From an uncultured Clostridia bacterium (GTDB taxonomy: Bacteria > Bacillota > Clostridia > TANB77 > CAG-508): a DNA stretch of 43,892 nucleotides. The position numbers were made by a program, and so were the translations under genes. This document shows, one piece after another, positions 8,293 to 15,464 of this stretch. Each line of letters starts with the position of its first letter. Position 1 is the stretch's first letter. The stretch lies in NCBI GenBank assembly GCA_934122035.1, contig CAKOVP010000006.1, forward strand, positions 1-43,892, read 5' to 3'. A model generated the notes under the pieces. That model saw only the letters and a list, made by a program, of their open reading frames with translations. It had not been told where the DNA came from and ran no database searches.

Positions 8293-9330
8293 TTATGCTA
8301 CCTCTAGCACTTTTAATTTAAATTTTCCTGGTTTTATGTTGCTGTTTTCTTTTGCTGTTGCAATTACTGCATATGTATCTTTTAGTTTTTCTAGATTCTC
8401 TTTTTTATGACCTACTACATTATTTATGTTTTTTGTATTTGTTTGTATTTCTACTCTTACAACATTTGCATTTATTTTCTTTATTTCTTTTACAATTTTG
8501 TCGTACCAAATACTATCTTCTACTAGTTGTCCAAATGCTGGATGATATGGTCCTGCAACCACTTCGCTTTCTTTTGATGTAGGATCTGCAATTGTTTCTG
8601 TATTTTGAAGTCCTATTCTTATTACTTGTATTTTTTTCTTTGCGAATAGTTTTAAAATTTCCTTACTTCTTTCTACTGCTTGAGAAACTGTTAATGGAAT
8701 AAATTCTTTATTTTGATATTCTCTTTCTAGTTCTGTTCCTTTTATTACAAGTACTGGATATATTCTTACCATTTTAGGTTTTAGCTTTATTAAGTCTTTT
8801 GCTGTTTGTATATCGTCTTTTTCGCTACTGTCTGGAAGTCCTACCATCATTTGGTGACCTAAGTTAAAACCATACCACTTTATTTGCTTTGATGCTTTTT
8901 TTACATCCTCGAATGTATGTCCTCTTTTACATCTGTTTAATATGTAATTGTTTGCAGATTGTACACCAAGTTCTATTGTTTTTACTTTGTATTTTTTTAG
9001 CATTTTTAGTATCTGCTTATTTATTGCATCTGGTCTTGTTGATAGACGTATGCTGTCTACTTTTTTTTCTTTTATGTATGGTTGTACTGCCTCAAGAAGC
9101 TCTTTTTGTTTTTCTACTTCTATTGCTGTAAAACTTCCTCCAAAAAACGCTACTTCTACATATTTATTTTTTTCTTTAAAACTTTCTAAATAATATTCTA
9201 TTGTATTTTTTACATCTTGTGCAGTTACTTGTTTTTGTTCCCCGCTTATTGTTCTTTGGTTACAAAATGTACAACACTGTGGGCACCCTAAATGTGGTAC
9301 AAATATTGGTATAATATATTCTTTTTTCAA
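8293..9330 (-). CDS. Elp3-like radical SAM protein (no acetyltransferase domain)
   Basis: A 345-residue radical SAM enzyme. The cluster motif is the Cys group in CPQCCTFCNQRTISG near residue 17, followed by AFFGGSFTAI, IRLSTRPDAI and LGVQSANNYIL, as in the Elp3/YhcC-type radical SAM group. The C-terminal region (GLQNTETIADPTSKESEVVAGPYHPAFGQL) matches the radical SAM C-terminal extension of Elp3 homologues. It lacks the GNAT acetyltransferase domain of true Elp3, so tRNA wobble-uridine acetylation cannot be assumed. The start is TTG with AGGAGGG before it. It follows rnc by 26 nt, an arrangement seen in other Clostridia. Confidence 0.83.
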   Translation of the reverse strand: MKKEYIIPIFVPHLGCPQCCTFCNQRTISGEQKQVTAQDVKNTIEYYLESFKEKNKYVEVAFFGGSFTAIEVEKQKELLEAVQPYIKEKKVDSIRLSTRPDAINKQILKMLKKYKVKTIELGVQSANNYILNRCKRGHTFEDVKKASKQIKWYGFNLGHQMMVGLPDSSEKDDIQTAKDLIKLKPKMVRIYPVLVIKGTELEREYQNKEFIPLTVSQAVERSKEILKLFAKKKIQVIRIGLQNTETIADPTSKESEVVAGPYHPAFGQLVEDSIWYDKIVKEIKKINANVVRVEIQTNTKNINNVVGHKKENLEKLKDTYAVIATAKENSNIKPGKFKLKVLEVA

Positions 9331-9356
9331 TATTATTCCCTCCTATTTGATGTATG

Positions 9357-10031
9357 TTATAAATTCTTTAGTGCTTTATCTGCTGCATCCATTTCTGCCT
9401 GTTTTTTTGTTTTGCCTGTTCCCTGTGCTAATACTTTTCCATTTAAACTTACTTGAGCTGTAAATGTTTTATCGTGGTCTGGTCCTGCTTCGTTTATTAT
9501 TTTGTACTCTATATTAACAGTTCCGTGTATTTGTAATTTTTCTTGTAATACTGTTTTATGGTCTTTTTGTCCAACGTTTTGTGTTGCAATTTTTATTTCA
9601 TCTTTTAAATTTTCTATTATAAATTTTTCTGCTTGTTCTAATCCAGAGTCAAAGTATATTGCTGCAATTACCGCTTCTACACTATCTGCCATTATTGCGA
9701 CTTTTCTATTGCCCTGATGCATTTTTTCGCTCTTTCCCACATATAAGAAATCACTAAAATTATGCTTACTTGCTATTTTATATAAACTTTCTTCACAAAC
9801 TACTGTTGCTCTAACTTTAGTCATTTCTCCTTCTTTTAGCATTGGATAATTGTTATAGATGTATTTACTAGATAAAAATTCTAATATACTATCTCCTAAA
9901 AATTCTAGCTTTTCATTGCTAGCAACTTTATTTTCATATGCATATGATGTATGTGTTAGTGCATTTTTTAGCAATGATATATTTTTAAATTTATATCCAA
10001 TATTTTCTTCTAATTTACTTAAGTTTTCCAC
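9357..10031 (-). CDS. rnc: Ribonuclease III
   Basis: Cleaves double-stranded RNA in rRNA maturation and mRNA turnover. The 224-residue protein has the catalytic signature NEKLEFLGDSILEFLSS near residues 39-55, a second acidic patch MADSVEAVIAAIY, and a C-terminal dsRNA-binding domain (about residues 155-224) with GTGKTKKQAEMDAA. The start is GTG, preceded by AAAGGAGG at good spacing. It lies downstream of a strong terminator that ends acpP, so it probably has its own promoter in the short gap, although acpP-rnc adjacency is common in Firmicutes. Confidence 0.95.
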   Translation of the reverse strand: MENLSKLEENIGYKFKNISLLKNALTHTSYAYENKVASNEKLEFLGDSILEFLSSKYIYNNYPMLKEGEMTKVRATVVCEESLYKIASKHNFSDFLYVGKSEKMHQGNRKVAIMADSVEAVIAAIYFDSGLEQAEKFIIENLKDEIKIATQNVGQKDHKTVLQEKLQIHGTVNIEYKIINEAGPDHDKTFTAQVSLNGKVLAQGTGKTKKQAEMDAADKALKNL

Positions 10032-10099
10032 AATTTTTCCTCCTTTCTTTATTTTTTCATATACTATATATTACAATATTTTTACGGATTTGTAAATAG

Positions 10100-10130
10100 A
10101 AAAAAAAGAAAGGTTTTATGCAACCTTTCC
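10100..10130 (-). terminator. Rho-independent terminator of acpP
   Basis: Perfect 8-bp stem GAAAGGTT/AACCTTTC with a 6-nt loop, followed on the minus strand by seven U residues (10101-10107). It lies 10 nt past the acpP stop codon. Confidence 0.88.
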
Positions 10131-10139
10131 ATTATTTAT

Positions 10140-10385
10140 CTATTGTTCTACGTGTTCCTTTATATAATCAACAACGTCACCAACTGTAACTATTTTTTCT
10201 GCATCACCGTCAGGAATTTCTGTATCAAATTCTTCTTCTAATGCCATTATTAATTCAACTATATCTAAGGAATCAGCTCCTAAGTCATCTATAAAAGATG
10301 CTTCTAGTGTAACTGCACTTTCAGCTACTCCTAATTGTTCAACAATTATTGCTTTTACTTTTTCGAATACTTCTTCTGAACTCAT
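10140..10385 (-). CDS. acpP: Acyl carrier protein
   Basis: Carries growing acyl chains on a phosphopantetheine arm for fatty-acid synthesis. The protein is 81 residues, acidic and helical, with the attachment serine Ser39 in DDLGADSLD. The open frame extends 26 codons upstream, but the internal ATG at 10383-10385 is the true start: AGGGGGTGA precedes it and the extension does not resemble the family. It has its own promoter and terminator, so it is probably monocistronic. Confidence 0.95.
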   Translation of the reverse strand: MSSEEVFEKVKAIIVEQLGVAESAVTLEASFIDDLGADSLDIVELIMALEEEFDTEIPDGDAEKIVTVGDVVDYIKEHVEQ

Positions 10386-10430
10386 CTTTGTAAGTTCACC
10401 CCCTCTCAGTTTGTTTACCAACTTATACAT

Positions 10431-10459
10431 AAGATAATACAAGTTTATGCAATTGTCAA
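10431..10459 (-). promoter_or_regulatory. Promoter of acpP
   Basis: Minus-strand -35 TTGACA (10454-10459), 17-nt spacer, -10 TATCTT (10431-10436), about 45 nt before the acpP start. No FapR-type palindrome was seen. Confidence 0.6.
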
Positions 10460-10562
10460 GCAAATTATAAAAACTTTTTTGTTATTGCTCGTAACCTCTC
10501 TATTTTAAGGCATTTGTGGTATGTTTTGTTCTTATTTTTTTACCGACCACATATACAGTTTT

Positions 10563-11663
10563 TTATCTTTCCATTCCTTGTTTACTTCTATTTTTTTCTA
10601 TTTCATATTTTCTTTGCAATTTTGCAATTTTATCTGATATTATACCATTTTCTCTTTTTGATGAAACTTGTCTACAATATTTGTCTATTCCACCTATATC
10701 AAACAAAGCTCTATCATCATACGTAAGTTCATTTGACATATGGCTATGACATCCATTTGAAAGTGCTGTTAATATTGCTCTTTTATATGCTTCTTTTGTT
10801 TGAATGTCATATTGTGAATCCAAAATATCACTTAATTTATATGGCAAAGTAAATACAACAGTCACACAATGTGTTCCATCATAATACTCAAAGTCTGTTT
10901 CTCTTTGTGTTGTTGATAATCTTGCAGAATATATGTAAGTTCCTGCCCTATCTTTGTCCTGTAATACGGCATCTCTTATTCTTAATACCTGCCCATTTAC
11001 CATATCTGTTCCATTATAGTTTCCTATTGCTGGACTTACACTCGACGTTTTCTTTATAACTGGATTCATTATGTTTTTTTGTTTTTGTTCTTCCATTGCT
11101 TTTATGTATTCTTCATTTTTTTGTATACTTTCTTGAGTTCTAAGAATTTCTTTTTCTTTATCTGCCTTTATTCTTGCTTCATTTTCAATGCGTTGCTGTT
11201 CTTCTTTTTGCTTAATTTCTTGTTGCAATTTTTGTGTTAAATTTACAACTAAATTGTTTACAGCATTAGTTGGTGGTTGCATTCTAATATCATAATTATT
11301 ATATATTCTTCCAACATAAGTGTACGAGTTTTTTGAAAGTTGCATATATCCAATTTGAGAAATTAAATTTTTAATTGCACTCTCATCTAGGCCATCTGGA
11401 GCTTCAAAACATATTGGGGTTGCATCTCCAATTAACATTGTTCCTCCTCTAGGCACTACTATTACTTTTGCTTCTATTAAATTTGTAATTGTTCCATCAC
11501 TATGTTGTATTCTATTTATAACCTTTCTTCCATACAAGGTTATCCAATGTTCTCCAGTGTGTATATCTAAATAATTTTGTTGCTGATTGCTTCTATCGGC
11601 TGTTTCTTGTATAGTGTTTTTTACATCATTTTTTGGTTTAGATATAAAATCAAATAATCCCAT
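10563..11663 (-). CDS. Unrecognised 366-residue protein with a central coiled coil
   Basis: I do not recognise a family. Residues 1-30 are polar and begin MGLFDFISKP. A beta-rich domain follows, with HTGEHWITLYGRKV and VVPRGGTMLIGDATPICFE. Residues about 135-200 are a Glu/Gln/Lys-rich coiled coil. The C-terminal half holds IRDAVLQDKDRAGTYIYSARL, CVTVVFTLPY and HSHMSNELTYDDRALFDIGG. There is no signal peptide or membrane helix, so it is probably cytoplasmic. The start has AAAGGAG upstream. It follows rarA by 32 nt and so probably belongs to the ruvA-rarA transcript. Composition matches its neighbours. Confidence 0.7.
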   Translation of the reverse strand: MGLFDFISKPKNDVKNTIQETADRSNQQQNYLDIHTGEHWITLYGRKVINRIQHSDGTITNLIEAKVIVVPRGGTMLIGDATPICFEAPDGLDESAIKNLISQIGYMQLSKNSYTYVGRIYNNYDIRMQPPTNAVNNLVVNLTQKLQQEIKQKEEQQRIENEARIKADKEKEILRTQESIQKNEEYIKAMEEQKQKNIMNPVIKKTSSVSPAIGNYNGTDMVNGQVLRIRDAVLQDKDRAGTYIYSARLSTTQRETDFEYYDGTHCVTVVFTLPYKLSDILDSQYDIQTKEAYKRAILTALSNGCHSHMSNELTYDDRALFDIGGIDKYCRQVSSKRENGIISDKIAKLQRKYEIEKNRSKQGMER

Positions 11664-11695
11664 ATTTTTTCTCCTTTTGTTTGCAATATGTTCTT

Positions 11696-12940
11696 TTATT
11701 CTGGTATGTTTTCATCTTTTATATAATATTTTGTTCCTATCATTTTATCTGGTAAATACTGCTGTTCTACAAAGTGCCCTGGATAGTCATGTGGATATTT
11801 GTAACCAACGTGATATCCTTCTTTTTCCATTCCTTCTGCTGGTGCATTTCTAATATGCATTGGTACTTCTCCTGTATCTTTGTTTGCAACATCTTCTAGT
11901 GCTTTATTTATTGCTAAATAACTTGCATTAGATTTTTTAGATGTTGCAACATACACAGCCGCTTCTGCCAGAATTATTCTCGCTTCTGGCATTCCAACCA
12001 TATGAACAGCCTCCATAGCGTTAGTAGCAACTATTAATGCATTTGGGTTTGCCATTCCTACATCTTCTGCTGCAGCAATTACTATTCTTCTTGCTAAAAA
12101 CATTGGATCTTCTCCTCCATTTAAAGCTCTTGCTAAGTAAAATATTGCAGCATCTGGATCACTGCCTCTCATAGATTTTATAAATGCGCTTATATTGTCA
12201 TAGTGGCTATCACCTTTTTTATCGAATATTGCTTTTCTGTTCTGCACACTTTCTTTGGCAATTTCGTTTGTTATTGTTATGAATCCGTCTTCTCCTATTT
12301 TAGTTGTTAAAACTGCTACCTCTAATCCATTAAGTGCTGTTCTTACATCTCCATTTGCAGTTTCCGCAATTTTGTATAAGGTTTCATCTTCTATTTTTAT
12401 GTTATAGTTTGCTAGCCCCTCTGGCTTTTTTAATGCATTTTTTAATATTGTATATATGTTTTCTACTGTAAGAGGTTCTAAATGAAATACCATAGATCTT
12501 GAAATTAGAGCCTTGTTTACTTCAAAATATGGATTTTCTGTAGTTGCCCCTATTAGTATTACTGTTCCATTTTCTACAAATGGTAGTAAAGCATCTTGTT
12601 GCAATTTATTAAATCTGTGAATTTCGTCTATAAATAAAATGCATCTACCAGACGGATTTAGAAACGGATTTTTTGCTTCTTCTATTGCGTTTTTTATATC
12701 TCCAACACCTGCTGTTACAGCATTTAATTTTGTAAATTTGTACTTTGTTGTGTTGCTTATTACTCTTGCAAGCGATGTTTTTCCACAACCAGGAGGTCCC
12801 CATAAAATTATGCTAGATAGTCTGTCTGCTTGTATTGTTCTGTATAAAATTTTGTCTTTCCCTAAAATTTTGTCTTGTCCAACGTAATCTTCTAATGTTT
12901 TAGGACTCATTCTATATGCTAGTGGTTCATTTGCATTCAT
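11696..12940 (-). CDS. rarA: Replication-associated recombination protein A (RarA/MgsA AAA+ ATPase)
   Basis: RarA acts at stalled replication forks with SSB. It shows LAYRMSPKTLEDYVGQ, Walker A GPPGCGKTS, Walker B CILFIDEIHRF, a sensor region IGATTENPYFEVN, and the RarA C-terminal signature GGEDPMFLARRIVIAAAEDVG; these separate it from RuvB. The frame is open to a TTG at 13036 with a poor ribosome-binding site. I prefer the ATG at 12938-12940 because homology begins there and it overlaps the stop of a nine-codon leader ORF with a perfect ribosome-binding site. It follows ruvA, so it is probably LexA-controlled. Confidence 0.93.
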   Translation of the reverse strand: MNANEPLAYRMSPKTLEDYVGQDKILGKDKILYRTIQADRLSSIILWGPPGCGKTSLARVISNTTKYKFTKLNAVTAGVGDIKNAIEEAKNPFLNPSGRCILFIDEIHRFNKLQQDALLPFVENGTVILIGATTENPYFEVNKALISRSMVFHLEPLTVENIYTILKNALKKPEGLANYNIKIEDETLYKIAETANGDVRTALNGLEVAVLTTKIGEDGFITITNEIAKESVQNRKAIFDKKGDSHYDNISAFIKSMRGSDPDAAIFYLARALNGGEDPMFLARRIVIAAAEDVGMANPNALIVATNAMEAVHMVGMPEARIILAEAAVYVATSKKSNASYLAINKALEDVANKDTGEVPMHIRNAPAEGMEKEGYHVGYKYPHDYPGHFVEQQYLPDKMIGTKYYIKDENIPE

Positions 12941-12966
12941 TTTATTTTGTGCGTTGCTAATTGCAC
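12937..12966 (-). other. Nine-codon leader ORF translationally coupled to rarA
   Basis: A GTG at 12964-12966 sits six bases after AAAGGAGG (12973-12980) and opens a nine-codon frame, VQLATHKIK, whose TGA overlaps the rarA ATG as ATGA. The strong ribosome-binding site cannot serve rarA directly, being 32 nt away with no in-frame ATG, GTG or TTG closer. Coupling through this short ORF is the simplest reading. It is inferred from sequence only. Confidence 0.5.
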
Positions 12967-12973
12967 AATTAGC
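12956..12973. promoter_or_regulatory. Perfect 8-bp dyad at the rarA leader start codon
   Basis: GCTAATTG-CA-CAATTAGC (plus strand) is a perfect inverted repeat with a 2-nt centre. It covers the GTG of the leader ORF and abuts its ribosome-binding site. It could fold in the mRNA to limit initiation or bind a protein as DNA. It does not match the LexA consensus. Confidence 0.45.
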
Positions 12974-13065
12974 CTCCTTTCTTTTTGTTATATTGTGTAG
13001 ATTTTTATTCCAAATTAGTGTTTTTGTATAATCCAATTTTTCTCATATTGCTTATTTAATATAGT

Positions 13066-13662
13066 TTAAGCTAAATATTGTAAAGCTTCTTTTATTTTTT
13101 CTTCTAAGCTGCCTTGTTTTATTTTTGGAAGAATTTTGTTTATTTCGTATCTTCTATATCCTAGTACTTGAAGTGCTTGAATTAGCTCTTCTTGTTCTTC
13201 CTGTTCCTCTGCTTTCTCTTTTTCTTCTGTGCTTTCTTCGCTTCTTCCTGCAATTGCTTCTTCTGTTTTTATTTTATCTTTTAGCTCTAGTATTATTCTT
13301 TGTACTGTTTTAGGACCTATTCCTTGTAATTTTTTTAGAGAGTTTACATCATTTGTTATTACTGCTAATGCAAATCTTGATGGTGTAATGTTTGAAAGAA
13401 TTGTTATTGCCGATTTTGCACCTATTCCTCCGACTGATATTAGAAGTTCAAACATATGTAGTTCTTCGTTTGTGCAAAATCCAAATAAACTTACATCATC
13501 CTCTCTTACTTTTAAAAATGTATATACTTTTACAATTCCTTCTTCTGGTAAAATGTCTATAGATTTTTTTGACATATATATTTTATATCCAATTCCTTGG
13601 ACATCTATTATAACATATTCCTCAGATTTATATGCTAAATTTCCTTTTATGTATGCTATCAT
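13066..13662 (-). CDS. ruvA: Holliday junction branch migration protein RuvA
   Basis: RuvA tetramers bind four-way junctions and load RuvB for branch migration. The 198-residue protein has the N-terminal OB fold (MIAYIKGNL, VIIDVQGIGYKIYM), twin helix-hairpin-helix motifs (LISVGGIGAKSAITIL and LQGIGPKTVQRIILELKDK), an acidic linker and a C-terminal domain III (ALQVLGYRRYEINKIL). The start has AAAGGAG. The normal neighbour ruvB is absent; rarA follows instead. A promoter and a LexA-like box lie just upstream. Confidence 0.96.
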   Translation of the reverse strand: MIAYIKGNLAYKSEEYVIIDVQGIGYKIYMSKKSIDILPEEGIVKVYTFLKVREDDVSLFGFCTNEELHMFELLISVGGIGAKSAITILSNITPSRFALAVITNDVNSLKKLQGIGPKTVQRIILELKDKIKTEEAIAGRSEESTEEKEKAEEQEEQEELIQALQVLGYRRYEINKILPKIKQGSLEEKIKEALQYLA

Positions 13663-13678
13663 GTGTTTCTCCTTTTGG

Positions 13679-13692
13679 CGAACAGATTTTCT
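13679..13692 (-). promoter_or_regulatory. Probable LexA (SOS) box of ruvA-rarA
   Basis: The plus-strand sequence CGAACAGATTTTCT matches the Gram-positive LexA consensus CGAACRNRYGTTYG at 12 of 14 positions, with a perfect CGAAC half. It lies 7-20 nt downstream of the -10, around or just after the expected start of transcription, where a repressor would block. ruvAB is an SOS target in Bacillus, which supports the call. Confidence 0.6.
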
Positions 13693-13698
13693 ATCGAT

Positions 13699-13726
13699 AT
13701 TCTATCATACTTTGAAAAAATTGCAA
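13699..13726 (-). promoter_or_regulatory. Promoter of ruvA-rarA
   Basis: Minus-strand -35 TTGCAA (13721-13726), 16-nt spacer, -10 TAGAAT (13699-13704). It lies in the 84-nt gap after the Rrf2 gene and is paired with the LexA-like box downstream. Confidence 0.5.
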
Positions 13727-13746
13727 GTACTTTTTCATATTTTTAA

Positions 13747-14142
13747 CTATTTTATTAAATCTTCTAGTGTTTTGCTGTCCACATATTCTTCTATTACTTT
13801 ATCTAGTCCCTGCCAGAAGGTATAAGTTCTGCATTTTTCTCTTCTTCCGCATTCTTGGTCTATGCAATCTAATGGCTTTAGACTACCTTCTGCTATTCTA
13901 AGAATTTCGCCTACTTTATATTCTTTAGGCTCTTTTGCAAGTTTATATCCTCCATTATTTCCTCTTGAACTTTGAATATATCCTGCTTTGTTTAACACAG
14001 ATACAAGTTTTTCTAAATATTTTATAGATATTCCTTGTCTTTCTGATATATCTTTTAAAGAAATGTATTTTCCTTCTTCTTGATTTAATGCAAGGTCTAT
14101 CATAACATTTAGTGAATATCTGCCTTTTGTTGAAATTTTCAT
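13747..14142 (-). CDS. Rrf2/IscR-family transcriptional regulator with Fe-S cysteines
   Basis: A 131-residue winged-helix regulator. MKISTKGRYSLNVMIDLAL, ISIKYLEKLVSVLNKAGYI and SSRGNNGGYKLAK are the classic Rrf2 DNA-binding signature. The cysteine group CIDQECGRREKC near residue 92 has the three Cys that in IscR and NsrR relatives ligate an iron-sulfur cluster. CymR of B. subtilis lacks this cluster, so this is more likely a redox or Fe-S sensor. Its ATG overlaps the hydA stop codon (ATGA), so the two are co-translated. A dyad around the hydA promoter (15388-15416) is a candidate autoregulatory operator. Confidence 0.88.
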   Translation of the reverse strand: MKISTKGRYSLNVMIDLALNQEEGKYISLKDISERQGISIKYLEKLVSVLNKAGYIQSSRGNNGGYKLAKEPKEYKVGEILRIAEGSLKPLDCIDQECGRREKCRTYTFWQGLDKVIEEYVDSKTLEDLIK

Positions 14143-15347
14143 TTTTGGTTGTCCTTTCTTGTATGTAAATATTTATGGGCTGTATCGCTTCCTATTTTTC
14201 CAAAAAACTCATTATACACTTGTTGTAAATTTGGATTCTCGTGTGCCTTTCTTATTATGCTTTTTTCATCGATTGAATATAAACAATTTGCTCTACGTTC
14301 TCTTACATCTATTTTTTCTCTTGTTTCTGTGTTTGGTATGGGCTGTCCTCCACCCATAATGCATCCTCCAGGGCATGTCATTACTTCTATAAAATGATAG
14401 TTAGATGTTCCATTTTTTATTTCTTCCATAATTTGCTTTGCATTATTAAGTCCAGATATCACTGCTACATTTATTGGTTTGCCGCAAATAGTTACTGTTG
14501 CTTTTTTTATTCCCTGCTCACCTCTAACAGCTTCATATTCTATGTTTTGAAGGTCTTTTCCTTCTACCATGTCTGCAGCAGTTCTTAATGCTGCTTCCAT
14601 AACTCCACCAGTTGTTCCAAAAATAGTTCCTGCTCCAGATGCCTCTCCTAGTGGATTATCAAATTCTGAATCTGGTAATTGGTTAAAATTTATTTCTTTT
14701 TGTTTCATCATTTGTGCAAGTTCTCGTGTTGTAATTACTTCGTCCACATCTTTTATTCCATCTACCTGCATTTCTGGCCTATTTATCTCAAATCTTTTTG
14801 CTAAGCATGGCATTACAGATACTAAAAATATTTTTTCTGGATCTATATTTTGTTTTTTGGCAAAATATGATTTTACTATTGCTCCTAACATTTGATGTGG
14901 AGATTTGCAACTTGATAAATTTTGCATTAGTTCTGGATAGTTCATTTCTGCAAATCTTACCCAAGCAGGGCAACATGATGTTATTTGTGGTAGTTTACCT
15001 CCATCTGTTATTCTATTTAAAAATTCATTTGCCTCTTCTACTATTGTGAAGTCTGCACCAGTGCAAGTATCAAAAACACTATCGAATCCAAGTTTTTTTA
15101 ATGCAGTTATCATCTTTCCTTTTACATTAGTTCCTATTTCAAGTTCAAATTCTTCTCCTAATGCTGTTCTGATAGAAGGTGCTGTTTGGGCTACAGTATA
15201 TATTGTTGGGTCGTTTATTTTTTTCATTACGATTTCTGTTGCACTTTTTTCTTTTTTAATTTCTTGTTTACAGTTGTTTGGGCACTCCTCACATTTTATA
15301 CAAGATTTATTTATGCTGTTCTTTAGTATATTATCTTTATTTTCCAT
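14139..15347 (-). CDS. [FeFe]-hydrogenase catalytic subunit with a minimal accessory domain
   Basis: Reversibly reduces protons to H2, probably taking electrons from ferredoxin. The H-cluster motifs are complete: TSCCPAW (residues 123-129; Cys125 the proton-relay position and Cys126 a ligand), MPCLAKRFE (Cys181) and EVMTCPGGCIMGGGQP (Cys325, Cys329). The protein has 402 residues, so instead of the multi-cluster N-terminus of the C. pasteurianum enzyme there is only one short Cys group, C16-x2-C19-x2-C22-x3-C26, which could hold one [4Fe-4S] cluster. The start has GAGGAAAA. The maturases HydE, HydF and HydG are not in the window. Confidence 0.9.
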   Translation of the reverse strand: MENKDNILKNSINKSCIKCEECPNNCKQEIKKEKSATEIVMKKINDPTIYTVAQTAPSIRTALGEEFELEIGTNVKGKMITALKKLGFDSVFDTCTGADFTIVEEANEFLNRITDGGKLPQITSCCPAWVRFAEMNYPELMQNLSSCKSPHQMLGAIVKSYFAKKQNIDPEKIFLVSVMPCLAKRFEINRPEMQVDGIKDVDEVITTRELAQMMKQKEINFNQLPDSEFDNPLGEASGAGTIFGTTGGVMEAALRTAADMVEGKDLQNIEYEAVRGEQGIKKATVTICGKPINVAVISGLNNAKQIMEEIKNGTSNYHFIEVMTCPGGCIMGGGQPIPNTETREKIDVRERRANCLYSIDEKSIIRKAHENPNLQQVYNEFFGKIGSDTAHKYLHTRKDNQK

Positions 15348-15381
15348 TATCTTTTCCTCGTTAAGTTTTTACTTATAAATG

Positions 15382-15417
15382 TAAAAAAATCTAGTTTGAT
15401 TATATCAAATTAGATTC
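15382..15417 (-). terminator. Terminator after the RpiB-like gene, overlapping the hydA promoter
   Basis: A 12-bp stem with one mismatch, AATCTAATTTGA/TCAAACTAGATT, with a 5-nt loop, followed by seven U residues on the minus strand. It lies about 50 nt past the RpiB-like stop codon. The -10 of the probable hydA promoter sits in its centre, so it may also serve as an operator. Confidence 0.75.
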
Positions 15418-15427
15418 TTTTATACAA
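15399..15427 (-). promoter_or_regulatory. Candidate hydA-rrf2 promoter inside a dyad
   Basis: Minus-strand -35 TTGTAT, 17-nt spacer, -10 TATAAT (15399-15404). The -10 is the centre of the inverted repeat at 15388-15416. A repressor bound to that dyad, such as the co-encoded Rrf2 protein, would block the promoter. The binding is inference. Confidence 0.45.
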
Positions 15428-15464
15428 TATTTTTTAGATATTAAATAAACTTATATTATTGCTT

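Noticed and set aside
8293..9330. Calling the radical SAM protein a true Elp3 tRNA acetyltransferase
   Set aside because: The GNAT domain that transfers the acetyl group is absent.
11696..12940. Calling the gene after ruvA as ruvB
   Set aside because: The N-terminal motif, length and C-terminal GGEDPMFLARRIVIAAAEDVG signature are those of RarA/MgsA, not RuvB.
13229..13825. A 198-codon plus-strand open frame
   Set aside because: Antisense to ruvA and the rrf2 gene, crossing their promoter region; no domain seen.
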